Positions 1-7,589 of a DNA stretch of 22,003 nucleotides are shown here, piece by piece. How positions within the stretch are numbered: position 1 is the first letter of the stretch; each line of letters starts with the position of its first letter. The notes beneath the pieces were generated by a model. It ran no database searches and was not told the DNA's origin. It saw only the letters and a list, made by a program, of their open reading frames with translations. The DNA lies in the NCBI GenBank assembly GCA_937916355.1, contig CALFTM010000026.1, forward strand, positions 1-22,003. The letters are read 5' to 3'. The stretch comes from an uncultured Bacteroidales bacterium. Lineage in GTDB: Bacteria; Bacteroidota; Bacteroidia; Bacteroidales; Paludibacteraceae. Position numbers and translations under genes: made by a program.

Positions 1-312
1 TGCTTTCGAGTTATTGCATTTCTTAATTTGTAATACATAGTCATTCTACTGTTTTGTTATTCCTAATTTCCGCAACACTACATTAATAAAAACTTTTAAA
101 ATTCTGAGCAACAAAAAGTTACTCGTGATTTTACTGTACCAGAAAATTAGTGTTGCAAAAAAACAAATTTTCTATTGACACAAAATCCAATAAGACAAAG
201 GTACGAATAAATCCGATATAATCGTTCCTTTTTATCTGCGAATAAAATGATTTTCGAGTAAAAATTTTTCCGCTATTGTTTTTTGTTGCGGATTTTAGGG
301 TATATAGTTTTT
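1..312. other. AT-rich non-coding left end
   Basis: I see no credible gene here. The stretch is AT-rich and has short poly-T and poly-A runs. It contains a 9-bp perfect inverted repeat, GCAACACTA at 72-80 and TAGTGTTGC at 148-156, with 67 bases between the arms. On the minus strand TACCTTTG (196-203) fits the Bacteroidetes -7 box TAnnTTTG, but no TTTG lies at the right distance upstream. It may be the upstream region of a minus-strand gene outside the window. That is inference only. Confidence 0.5.
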
Positions 313-355
313 AAAAAAGTACTTGACTGTTTCTTTTATAGTCAAGTACTTTTTT
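313..355 (-). terminator. Strong, probably bidirectional intrinsic terminator
   Basis: The arms 313-328 and 340-355 form a perfect 16-bp stem (AAAAAAGTACTTGACT and its complement) around an 11-base loop. The A-run at one base of the stem and the T-run at the other make it work as a terminator on either strand. It lies about 70 bases past the stop of the SMP-30 gene (424-1422, minus) and most likely ends that transcript. Confidence 0.85.
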
Positions 356-423
356 TAGTTTAAGGCTACGTTATAAATTACGATTCAATTTTTTCAATAC
401 CCTGTATAAGTCTGCTAATATTT

Positions 424-1422
424 TTATTTTTTCCTCCAATAATTACATTTCAAACCTTTCACACCGGGCTTCACCACAAATAGTTTACCTGCTTCCGGAT
501 AATTTGCGGCTTTATCCTCTGGCATATATAAAGAAGCGGTAGTGATATAAAGTTCATCCATATTTTCGCCTCCAAATGCCACAGCGGTAACATTTAATGC
601 AGGGACATCAATGCGCTGCAATAATTCTCCTGTATGCGGATTCCATCTGGTCACACAAGCAGCACCCCAATTTGCCACCCAAAGCATACCCTCTTCGTCG
701 ATAGTATTGCCATCAGGCGTCCCCAAAGAATCGGGCAAATGAATAATCTCTCTTCTATTTGAGATAGTCCCCTTCTCTTTATCAAAATCAAATGCGGAGA
801 CATTGCGGGTTGGAGTGTCTTGATAGTACATTTTCTTTCCATCGGGCGACCAGATAACCCCGTTAGAGATGGTCACACGTTCCAAAACACGTTCTCCACA
901 ACCATCAGGAGAAACGACAAAGAAGTTTGCTTTTTGGGGTGTACAATCTTTATCCATCGTTCCAATCCACAACCTGCCATATTCGTCGCATTTCCCATCG
1001 TTGTAACGGTTTCCTATTTCTCGACCTTCTGGATCACTGATAAATTTCAGTTCCTTGGTAGATAGCGACATTTCATAAATACCATCTTGCAATCCAACCA
1101 ATACGGTATTTTCATCACAAGGAATCACTGTTCCAATCATTCGGTCTAATTTAATCTCACGGTTCTTTCCATCCTTAGGAGTGTAAATAAACAGCGAACC
1201 TTGCGTGTCAATCCACAACAACCGCTGATTTTTATAATCCCAAATCGGACCTTCTCCCACTTGAGTGATGGTGTCCACCGCCACCCTACATTCTAATTGT
1301 TTTTCTGAATTACCCATACACGAAACATTTTTTGATTCTTCATTGCTCGATGGTGTCGTATGACAAGAAAATAAGATGCCACAAAAAAACATCGACATAA
1401 GAAACACATAACTATTTTTCAC
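424..1422 (-). CDS. SMP-30/gluconolactonase-family lipoprotein
   Basis: This 332-residue protein is a six-bladed beta-propeller of the SMP-30/gluconolactonase/regucalcin family, which hydrolyses sugar lactones or related esters using one divalent metal. Residues 1-20 form a lipoprotein signal ending in a lipobox with Cys20, so it should be anchored in the cell envelope. The family's metal and substrate residues are visible: Glu57 in GEGPIWD, Asn141-Asp142 in RYNDGKCD, Asn187 in ISNGVIW and Asp237 in TPDGNT. The start is GTG (1420-1422). The next ATG, eight codons in, would leave the signal peptide without its positively charged Lys2, so GTG is preferred. The gene stands alone between a terminator at 1519-1548 upstream and one at 313-355 downstream. 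The true substrate cannot be told from the sequence. The family call is secure. Confidence 0.85.
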   Translation of the reverse strand: MKNSYVFLMSMFFCGILFSCHTTPSSNEESKNVSCMGNSEKQLECRVAVDTITQVGEGPIWDYKNQRLLWIDTQGSLFIYTPKDGKNREIKLDRMIGTVIPCDENTVLVGLQDGIYEMSLSTKELKFISDPEGREIGNRYNDGKCDEYGRLWIGTMDKDCTPQKANFFVVSPDGCGERVLERVTISNGVIWSPDGKKMYYQDTPTRNVSAFDFDKEKGTISNRREIIHLPDSLGTPDGNTIDEEGMLWVANWGAACVTRWNPHTGELLQRIDVPALNVTAVAFGGENMDELYITTASLYMPEDKAANYPEAGKLFVVKPGVKGLKCNYWRKK

Positions 1423-1518
1423 TTTTTTTTAAATTTAAGATTACACAATAAATATAAGTTCAGCCTCATATCGTTCTGACAACAAACCCAACGTAGTTTT
1501 TCTTCAAATTAAGGTTAT

Positions 1519-1548
1519 AAAAAAGTGCACTTCGATGAAGCACACTTT
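1519..1548 (-). terminator. Intrinsic terminator after the 1571-2248 lipoprotein gene
   Basis: AAAGTG (1522-1527) pairs with CACTTT (1543-1548), and an inner CTTC/GAAG pair closes a 3-base loop, with a CA/CA internal mismatch between the two stems. On the minus strand the hairpin is followed by a short T-run. It lies 23 bases past the stop of the upstream lipoprotein gene and separates it from the SMP-30 gene. Confidence 0.7.
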
Positions 1549-1570
1549 CTATATTTTTATAAAAAAGATT

Positions 1571-2248
1571 TTATTCCACACCCACCTTAACAGTGTTCAA
1601 AATCTTCTCGCAAATCTCTTTCGCATTTTCCGAAGAGAAGGCATTCACACTATAAGCAGCACAGTAGATGCGTCCTTGATGATATATCAAATAATACTCC
1701 TGCACTCCATCTTTCACAACCCCATCCATCATCTTTACTGTAAAATGCTGAGCCTCGTAACCATTCAACATTGTACTTTCCAACGGAGAAACTTCTGAAT
1801 AATACGCTCCTTCTAACATGACAAATGCAATATTTCTGTATTTATTCATGAAATCCATCGCTTGCTCCTCTTTTTCTGGTTCATAAAAGAAACGCATTAA
1901 ATAAACCACTGTTGGAAAACTCTCATTCCCAGACAACGAATCTGTTATCATATCAGGTAAATATGCTAAATCTACTCGATTATGAAGCACTTCTTCATAA
2001 TAATTTCTTGAACCATCTGGCATGGTATCGGAATACTGATTTTTCCACGATCCTTTTTCACAGACAGCTGTGATACCATAACGATTTTCGACCTTTACAT
2101 GATTGTCATCCACCTGATCTTCTGGACGACCTTCTAAAATTTCTCCTCCCCCATCTTCGTTGGAACAAGAAGTAAAAGTCACTGATGCGATACAAAAACA
2201 AAAAAAGAGAATTTTTTCAAAAAATCTCTTACAACATACACTTTTCAT
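1571..2248 (-). CDS. Lipoprotein of unknown function
   Basis: I do not recognise this 225-residue protein. Residues 1-28 are a lipoprotein signal: basic start, hydrophobic core and a lipobox ending in Cys28 (TFTSC). The mature protein starts SNEDGGGE. Acidic residues just after the lipid-modified Cys resemble the lipoprotein export signals described in some Bacteroidetes, so surface exposure is possible but unproven. The C-terminal half has alternating beta-like stretches and ends in a helix (about residues 206-222), a pattern loosely like PsbP/DUF1795 folds; I would not assign it to that family. The start is ATG. The gene begins 42 bases after the 3' end of tRNA-Leu and I see no promoter in that gap, so it may be transcribed by read-through from the tRNA unit. 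A terminator follows at 1519-1548. Confidence 0.7.
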   Translation of the reverse strand: MKSVCCKRFFEKILFFCFCIASVTFTSCSNEDGGGEILEGRPEDQVDDNHVKVENRYGITAVCEKGSWKNQYSDTMPDGSRNYYEEVLHNRVDLAYLPDMITDSLSGNESFPTVVYLMRFFYEPEKEEQAMDFMNKYRNIAFVMLEGAYYSEVSPLESTMLNGYEAQHFTVKMMDGVVKDGVQEYYLIYHQGRIYCAAYSVNAFSSENAKEICEKILNTVKVGVE

Positions 2249-2290
2249 ACCTAAAAGAATTATTTTAATACTATACCTAATCTGACAAAG

Positions 2291-2374
2291 TGCCCAAGAT
2301 GAGATTCGAACTCACACGCCGATACCGGCACTACCCCCTCAAAGTAGCGTGTCTACCAATTTCACCACCTGGGC
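2291..2374 (-). tRNA. tRNA-Leu(GAG)
   Basis: Read on the minus strand, the gene starts GCCCAGG and ends CTTGGGC plus discriminator A, giving a 7-bp acceptor stem with one G-U pair. The D arm (GTGAAATTGGTAGACAC), a 5-bp anticodon stem (CTACT/GGTAG) around a TTGAGGG loop, a long variable arm and a T arm with GTTCGAATC are all present. The long variable arm and anticodon GAG identify leucine, reading CUC/CUU codons. CCA is not encoded. It lies 33 bases downstream of tRNA-Gly and is probably cotranscribed with it. Confidence 0.95.
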
Positions 2375-2407
2375 AACAGCGACGTTCTTCACGTCTGACT
2401 GGAAGAG

Positions 2408-2480
2408 AGCGAAAAACGGGACTCGAACCCGCGACCCCAACCTTGGCAAGGTTGTGCTCTACCAACTGAGCTATTTTCGC
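2408..2480 (-). tRNA. tRNA-Gly(GCC)
   Basis: The minus strand gives a complete cloverleaf: acceptor GCGAAAA/TTTTCGC with discriminator U, D arm AGCTCAGTTGGTAGAGC, anticodon arm CAACC-TTGCCAA-GGTTG and T arm with GGGTTCGAGTCCC. The anticodon GCC reads GGC/GGU glycine codons. CCA is not encoded. This is the only intact copy here. Its 5' portion is repeated three more times upstream (2558-2593, 2671-2706 and 2740-2758) as part of a 113-bp tandem array. Confidence 0.95.
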
Positions 2481-2557
2481 ATTATAATATTTAATTTCCG
2501 ACAATATCGCTTTATCGTCAGACCTTGCCAAGGTTGGAATGCTTGTCCATATCTTGG

Positions 2558-2593
2558 GGCAAGGTTGTGCTCTACCAACTGAGCTATTTTCGC
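2558..2593 (-). pseudogene. Partial tRNA-Gly copy, 5' half (unit 2)
   Basis: The 36 bases from 2593 down to 2558 match the 5' half of tRNA-Gly(GCC): acceptor 5' strand, full D arm, 5' anticodon strand and the GCC anticodon. The sequence then diverges to CCAAGATATGG, and no acceptor 3' strand or T arm follows, so it cannot fold as a tRNA. The anticodon-side strand ACCTTGCC can instead pair with GGCAAGGT about 28 bases further on. Confidence 0.85.
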
Positions 2594-2670
2594 ATTATAA
2601 AATTTAATTTCCGACAATATCGCTTTATCGTCTGACCTTGCCAAGGTTGGAATGCTTGTCCATATCTTGG

Positions 2671-2706
2671 GGCAAGGTTGCGCTCTACCAACTGAGCTAT
2701 TTTCGC
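2671..2706 (-). pseudogene. Partial tRNA-Gly copy, 5' half (unit 3)
   Basis: This is the same 36-base 5' half, exactly 113 bases from the copy at 2558-2593. One substitution lies in the D-arm region (the minus strand reads GAGCGC where the intact tRNA has GAGCAC). No T arm or acceptor 3' strand follows. Confidence 0.85.
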
Positions 2707-2739
2707 ATCATAATATTTAACTTCCGACAATATCGCTTT

Positions 2740-2758
2740 CCAACTGAGCTATTTTCGC
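2740..2758 (-). pseudogene. Partial tRNA-Gly copy, 19-base 5' stub
   Basis: The minus strand reads GCGAAAATAGCTCAGTTGG, the first 19 bases of the tRNA-Gly, and then jumps into the linker of the next unit. Because it directly follows the unique leader and promoter, it probably marks the original 5' end of the tRNA gene before the duplications. Confidence 0.8.
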
Positions 2759-2795
2759 ACCGCGACTTGCCTGCACCCTCTCTCGAAATGCGATG

Positions 2796-2827
2796 CAAAT
2801 GTACACTTTAATTTCCTTTCAACCAAA
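2796..2827 (-). promoter_or_regulatory. Bacteroidetes-type promoter for the tRNA-Gly/tRNA-Leu unit
   Basis: On the minus strand TTTG (2824-2827) is followed by exactly 20 bases and then TACATTTG (2796-2803), a full match to the -33/-7 consensus of Bacteroidetes housekeeping promoters. Transcription should begin near 2790, some 30 bases ahead of the tRNA-derived array, so the leader RNA would carry the three partial tRNA copies before the intact tRNA-Gly. Confidence 0.75.
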
Positions 2828-2864
2828 TATAAATCCTTTTTTTTTGGCTAATTCTGTAAAAATA

Positions 2865-5489
2865 TTATTTACCGGTAAGAATCTTTTTAATTTCATTCAA
2901 TTTATTCAAAGCTTCTATCGGAGTTAAATTATTGACATCCAATCCGATAATCTCTTTTCTTACTTGAGACAGAACAGGATCATCCAATTGGAAGAAACTC
3001 AATTGATAGCCATCCTTTGATTGCTTCTGGCTGCTTTTCTTCTCCTCAATGGGCTTTATAGAGATATTATGGCTATTACCATTCTCCAACTCTTCCAAAA
3101 TTTCATTAGCACGCTGAATCACATTATTAGGAAGCCCAGCCAATTTTGCCACATGGATACCAAAACTATGTTCGCTTCCTCCTTTGAGTAATTTACGCAT
3201 GAATATCACTTTCCCATCAACCTCCTTAACGGAAACATTGTAATTCTTCACACGAGGGAAAAGCTTCTCCATCTCGTTCAATTCATGGTAATGGGTGGCA
3301 AACAATGTCTTGGCTTTAGCCTTAGGATTTTCGTGGATATGCTCCACAATAGCCCATGCAATGGAGATTCCATCATAGGTGCTTGTGCCTCGTCCCAACT
3401 CATCAAACAACACCAAACTTCTTTGAGAAAGATTATTGATGATTCCCGCTGCTTCATTCATCTCAACCATGAAAGTAGACTCTCCCATAGAGATATTATC
3501 AGACGCTCCGACTCGAGTGAATATCTTGTCCACCACACCTATCGAAGCAGACTCTGCAGGGACGAAACACCCAATCTGCGCCATTAAAACTATCAATGCA
3601 GTCTGACGGAGCAACGCAGATTTTCCTGCCATATTAGGGCCGGTGATCATAATCACCTGCTGACTGTTGCTATCTAAAAAGAGATCATTGGCAATATAGG
3701 ACTGTCCGATAGGCAACTGTTTCTCTATCACAGGATGCCTTCCTTGTTTGATCTCTATCACTTCCGAATCATCCACAACAGGGCGTACATAACGATTTTC
3801 TGCAGAAACTTTAGAGAACGACATCAAAACATCTAATTTTGCAATCAGATTGGAATCTACCTGAATGGCTGGAATATATTCGTTTAGTTCCAAAACCAAT
3901 TCATTAAACAGCTGTGTCTCCAAAGCCAATATCTTCTCTTCTGCACCCAATATCTTCTCCTCATATTCTTTCAATTCCGGAGTGATATAACGTTCCCCCG
4001 TCGACAATGTCTGTTTTCTGATCCAATCCTCCGGAACTTTATCCTTATGAGTATTTCTCACTTCTATATAATATCCGAAGACATTATTGAACCCAATTTT
4101 CAGACTGGCAATCCCTGTCTCTTCCGCCAACCTCTGTTGTGTCTCCAACAAATAGCTTTTCCCTGAATATGCAATTTTACGCAAGTCATCTAACTCCTCA
4201 GAGACACCCATCTCTATCACACCGCCTTTGTTAATCAGGGTCGGAGGGTCAGATTTAAGTGTACGGGCTATTTTCTCTCGGATAGTCGGACAAGGATTTA
4301 ACTGTTCTCCTATTTTACGTAACCCTTCGTTATCAGATTGCAAGCAACTCTCTTTAATTGGGGAAATCGCAATCAAAGCATTTTTCAACTGCACCACCTC
4401 CCGAGGAGAAACTCGTCCGACCGCCACTTTTGAAATCAACCGCTCCAAATCTCCAATTGTACTCATCTGAGACTCCAAAACCTCTTTCAGTTCCAACTCC
4501 TTAAAAAAGCAATCAACAATATCAAGTCTTTCGATGATTGGCTTGACATCTTTCAAAGGGAAAGCAATCCATCTCTTCAACAGGCGGGCACCCATAGGTG
4601 TCACAGTCCTATCAATCACATCCGCCAATGTCTTCCCCTCCTCATGCAAAGTGCCATATAACTCAAGGTTACGGATAGTAAAGCGATCCAACCAGACATA
4701 GCGATCCTCTTCAATACGAGAAAGATGGGTAATATGTCCGATTTGAGTATGTTGGGTTAGGTCTAAATAATGCAGAATCGCTCCTGACGCGATAACACCC
4801 AATGACAAATCCTGCACACCAAACCCTTTTAGACTGGTGGTCTCAAAATGTTTTAATAGCCGTTCGGTTGCCGATTCCTTCGTAAAAACCCAATCTTCCA
4901 TTTCAAAAGTGAACACTTTATTATTGAAATGGGTGTCGAATTCAACTCTTTTGCTTCTCTCCAACAAAATCTCCTTTGGCGACATACTATTGAGAAGTTT
5001 ATCCACATATTCAAAAGAGCCTTCAGCCGTCAGAAACTCTCCGGTTGATATATCCAAGAAAGAGACCCCCGCAGCTTTGGAGGTGATATGCACACACGCA
5101 AGGAAATTATTTTCTTTATAATCTAAAACATTATCATTAATGGAAACTCCGGGAGTCACCAACTCAGTAATCCCCCTCTTCACCAACTTTTTGGTCGCTT
5201 TAGGGTCTTCTAATTGGTCGCAAATAGCCACACGCTTCCCTGCTCGTATCAACTTAGGAAGATAAGTGTCCAACGCATGATGAGGGAAACCAGCAAGCTG
5301 GACTGACTGTGCCGAACCATTGGCTCGTTTCGTCAGCGTGATTCCTAAAATCTCTGAAGCTGCAACCGCATCATCCAAAAATGTCTCATAAAAATCACCA
5401 ACTCTAAATAGCAATATCGCATCCGGATGTTTCTCTTTAACCTCAAAATATTGCTTCATCAGCGGGGTTTTCACCACATTATCTGCCAT
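2865..5489 (-). CDS. mutS: DNA mismatch repair ATPase MutS
   Basis: At 874 residues this is a full-length MutS1, the cytosolic protein that finds mispaired bases and starts methyl-independent or methyl-directed repair with MutL. The mismatch-reading Phe-x-Glu motif is Phe33-Tyr34-Glu35 in GDFYETF. The connector, lever and clamp regions fill the middle. The ATPase domain shows Walker A GPNMAGKS (617-624), the STFMVEM segment (671-677), Walker B LVLFDELGRG (692-701) and the ATHYHEL switch (731-737). Near the C-terminus QLSFF (829-833) fits a beta-clamp binding motif. The ATG start lies 14 bases after the response-regulator stop, so mutS is probably the last gene of the operon that starts at about 10750. 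I see no clear terminator between it and the tRNA promoter, whose -33 box lies only 38 bases past the mutS stop. Confidence 0.97.
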   Translation of the reverse strand: MADNVVKTPLMKQYFEVKEKHPDAILLFRVGDFYETFLDDAVAASEILGITLTKRANGSAQSVQLAGFPHHALDTYLPKLIRAGKRVAICDQLEDPKATKKLVKRGITELVTPGVSINDNVLDYKENNFLACVHITSKAAGVSFLDISTGEFLTAEGSFEYVDKLLNSMSPKEILLERSKRVEFDTHFNNKVFTFEMEDWVFTKESATERLLKHFETTSLKGFGVQDLSLGVIASGAILHYLDLTQHTQIGHITHLSRIEEDRYVWLDRFTIRNLELYGTLHEEGKTLADVIDRTVTPMGARLLKRWIAFPLKDVKPIIERLDIVDCFFKELELKEVLESQMSTIGDLERLISKVAVGRVSPREVVQLKNALIAISPIKESCLQSDNEGLRKIGEQLNPCPTIREKIARTLKSDPPTLINKGGVIEMGVSEELDDLRKIAYSGKSYLLETQQRLAEETGIASLKIGFNNVFGYYIEVRNTHKDKVPEDWIRKQTLSTGERYITPELKEYEEKILGAEEKILALETQLFNELVLELNEYIPAIQVDSNLIAKLDVLMSFSKVSAENRYVRPVVDDSEVIEIKQGRHPVIEKQLPIGQSYIANDLFLDSNSQQVIMITGPNMAGKSALLRQTALIVLMAQIGCFVPAESASIGVVDKIFTRVGASDNISMGESTFMVEMNEAAGIINNLSQRSLVLFDELGRGTSTYDGISIAWAIVEHIHENPKAKAKTLFATHYHELNEMEKLFPRVKNYNVSVKEVDGKVIFMRKLLKGGSEHSFGIHVAKLAGLPNNVIQRANEILEELENGNSHNISIKPIEEKKSSQKQSKDGYQLSFFQLDDPVLSQVRKEIIGLDVNNLTPIEALNKLNEIKKILTGK

Positions 5490-5503
5490 CGTACTTTAAT
5501 ATA

Positions 5504-6682
5504 TTAATTATTTGCGCCAAGATATTTCATATTCACATGTCGACGAACATCATCTCCGTTAATCTCTGCTCCACACAAAATTATCATTCGCTCGACAACA
5601 TTTCTAAGTTCCCTCACATTTCCAGACCAATCATATCGGCACAACTCCTCAAAAGCCTCTTCTGTGACTTTCTTTGGAGTGATGTTTTGTTCTTCACAAA
5701 TAACCTTCATGAAATGATCTATCAACATCGGCAAATCCTCTAAACGTTCACGCAAGGGAGGGACGTGGATAGGAATCACACTTAATCGGTGATACAAGTC
5801 TTCTCTGAAAGTCCCTTTCTCAATCTCTTTTCTTAAATCTTTATTGGTTGCAGCAATGACTCTGACATCTACATTGATGACCTTATCGCTACCAACTCTG
5901 TTGAGCTCTTTTTCTTGAAGCACACGGAGTACCTTCGTCTGAGCTTCCAAGCTCATGTCGCCCACCTCATCTAAAAATATAGTTCCGCCATTAGCTTGCT
6001 CAAATTTTCCTATTCGTTGTTTTATCGCCGATGTGAACGCTCCCTTTTCATGACCAAACAACTCACTCTCAATCAACTCATTCGGAATGGCTGCACAATT
6101 CACCTCCACAAATGGTTCGCCGTGGCGATTGCTCTTCTCATAAAGCAAACGTGCGACAACCTCCTTCCCAGTCCCATTCTCCCCTGTTATCAAAACCCTT
6201 GCATCTGTTGGAGCAACTCGATCTATTATCTCTCTAAGGAATTTCATCGAATCGGACTCTCCAACCATTTTAACGCCATTGCTTTTTTTCTTTTTCTGAG
6301 CTTTTACTTCTGGTTGGACTGATTTGGATTCAAGTGCGGAGCGGACACAATCCAACAAACGGTTCAAATCTATTGGTTTCTCAATAAAATCAAATGCACC
6401 TAATTTGAGACACTCGACAGCAGTGTCTACTGTCCCATGTCCAGAAATCATAACAACACGCTGACCGGGATAGCCCTCCATCATCTTCTTCAACACCTCT
6501 ACGCCATCCATCCCTTGCATTTTAACATCACAAAAGACTAGGTCATATATACACGACTTCATTGACTGCAAACCGACATATCCGTCCTCTGCAGCATCAA
6601 CCAAGTACCCTTCTCCGGAAAGAATATCCACCAAAACATTGCGGATACTTCTCTCGTCATCTATGATTAATATTTTTGCCAT
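5504..6682 (-). CDS. Sigma-54-type response regulator lacking a DNA-binding domain
   Basis: The 392-residue protein has a receiver domain (about 1-118; acidic pocket Asp8/Asp9, phosphoacceptor Asp52, Ser80, Lys102), a basic linker, and a sigma-54 AAA+ domain (about 137-370). The AAA+ domain has Walker A GENGTGKE (167-174), Walker B FLDEVGD (236-242) and an arginine-finger region near 293-301. The loop that contacts sigma-54, GAFTGA in most of the family, is GAFTSA here (214-219). The chain ends about 30 residues after the conserved WSGNVREL motif (352-359), and the usual C-terminal Fis-type helix-turn-helix is absent, making it some 50-80 residues shorter than typical NtrC-like regulators. 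No sensor kinase is adjacent. It may activate RpoN promoters from solution or act by another route. It lies 58 bases after the DUF3108 gene and 14 before mutS. Confidence 0.88.
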   Translation of the reverse strand: MAKILIIDDERSIRNVLVDILSGEGYLVDAAEDGYVGLQSMKSCIYDLVFCDVKMQGMDGVEVLKKMMEGYPGQRVVMISGHGTVDTAVECLKLGAFDFIEKPIDLNRLLDCVRSALESKSVQPEVKAQKKKKSNGVKMVGESDSMKFLREIIDRVAPTDARVLITGENGTGKEVVARLLYEKSNRHGEPFVEVNCAAIPNELIESELFGHEKGAFTSAIKQRIGKFEQANGGTIFLDEVGDMSLEAQTKVLRVLQEKELNRVGSDKVINVDVRVIAATNKDLRKEIEKGTFREDLYHRLSVIPIHVPPLRERLEDLPMLIDHFMKVICEEQNITPKKVTEEAFEELCRYDWSGNVRELRNVVERMIILCGAEINGDDVRRHVNMKYLGANN

Positions 6683-6740
6683 GGTGTTCGTTCTGTATTC
6701 TATGTTTTTTGTTTTTTTATGACTTTCTTTTTTTTTCTGA

Positions 6741-7553
6741 CTATTTTTCCAACTGAGCGGAAAACGGATATTTGGTGTTTTTAACCGACTCCAGCATCAC
6801 CTTGACCGCTCCCACCTTAATCTTTGCCTCTATGTAAAGAGGCACGTGGTTATCGTCATCAGAAACATATATGGACATTGCATCCTCTTTCTTAAACAAA
6901 TCTCCCGTAATAAGACGAGGGGTGAACTTCAACGCCTTATAAGATTTTTTGTTTCTTAACTTTATCTCTTCCTTCCCTTTATAGGTCAATCCAAGATTGT
7001 ACACTGACTTATCAAACAGCATATTAAAAGGAAGATAACTGCCTTTTTCTACTTTTCCGACATCCAAACTCCTGAAACGATAGCAGGTCGTCAGCAAATC
7101 GAAAACATCCTTCCCAATATTCATGGTGTCAACTGACTTCACTCCTCTTCGGTTGAAATCCAACCGAACTTGAGGTGTCCCTGAATAGTTGAAATAATAT
7201 CGGAAATCAGCAAAAAAAGAGTCTTCATTTTTCACTTCACGATAATAGTGTGGTATTATATCCTCCTCCGACACCATTACAGAAAAAGTATCCCTAATCC
7301 GATAAAACTTATCAAAAGAACGTCGGGTGTTTCCCGTCAACTGCAGATGGTAGTATGATTTCCCCTTGTCCTTTTTTTTCTCCACAGAAAATTCCGCACT
7401 ACCAGCGTGAACCCAGATAAAACCTAAATTATAGTATATATTGTACACCGCCTTTTCACCCGCCTTAAACGCTGGCTCATCCCTGTAAGGTGAGGCAGAA
7501 TATGAGGGTAAAAAAATCCCCAAAAACATTATGATCATCAACACTTTTTTCAT
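6741..7553 (-). CDS. DUF3108-family exported protein
   Basis: This protein of 270 residues has a cleavable signal peptide at its start (MKKVLMIIMFLGIFLPSYSA). The rest is rich in beta strands and resembles the DUF3108 family of Gram-negative envelope proteins, whose role is not established. The opening of the mature part (GEKAVYNIYYNLGFIWVHAG) is the characteristic block. I chose the ATG at 7551-7553. An in-frame TTG ten codons upstream (7581-7583) would put extra residues before the signal peptide and is unlikely. The gene lies 36 bases after lepB in the same probable operon. The family call rests on recognition of that block and the overall pattern. No catalytic residues stand out. Confidence 0.75.
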   Translation of the reverse strand: MKKVLMIIMFLGIFLPSYSASPYRDEPAFKAGEKAVYNIYYNLGFIWVHAGSAEFSVEKKKDKGKSYYHLQLTGNTRRSFDKFYRIRDTFSVMVSEEDIIPHYYREVKNEDSFFADFRYYFNYSGTPQVRLDFNRRGVKSVDTMNIGKDVFDLLTTCYRFRSLDVGKVEKGSYLPFNMLFDKSVYNLGLTYKGKEEIKLRNKKSYKALKFTPRLITGDLFKKEDAMSIYVSDDDNHVPLYIEAKIKVGAVKVMLESVKNTKYPFSAQLEK

Positions 7554-7589
7554 GGCATAAATACTTACAATAATTCGATTCAATAAATT

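Larger units (their letters stand above)
2451..2760 (-). repeat. 113-bp tandem array built from tRNA-Gly 5' halves
   Basis: Two full 113-bp units (2451-2563 and 2564-2676) differ at only two positions. A third unit is cut short at 2677-2739 and is more diverged, and a fourth stub (2740-2760) keeps only the tRNA 5' end. Each full unit contains most of the tRNA's 5' half, a roughly 38-base AT-rich linker, and an inverted 15-base copy of the tRNA anticodon arm (2523-2537 and 2636-2650, against 2437-2451 in the tRNA). The array lies between the probable tRNA promoter (2796-2827) and the intact tRNA-Gly, so it should be transcribed. There are no spacers of the CRISPR kind and no coding capacity. 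Confidence 0.9.

Noticed and set aside
1423..1518. Promoter for the SMP-30 gene (TATATTTA with a TTG 23 bases upstream)
   Set aside because: The -7 box lacks its final G and the spacing is too long, so I do not call it.
2349..2582. Open frames of 66-77 codons on both strands over the tRNA region
   Set aside because: They are built from tRNA and tRNA-derived repeat sequence and have no coding signature.
2451..2760. Possible CRISPR array because of regular 113-bp periodicity
   Set aside because: The whole unit is repeated with no unique spacers, the units are tRNA-derived, and no cas genes are near.
2481..2790. T-box or other glycine-sensing leader
   Set aside because: The sequence is a plain copy of the tRNA 5' half and lacks the T-box consensus. 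The downstream genes are tRNAs, not aminoacylation or amino-acid genes.
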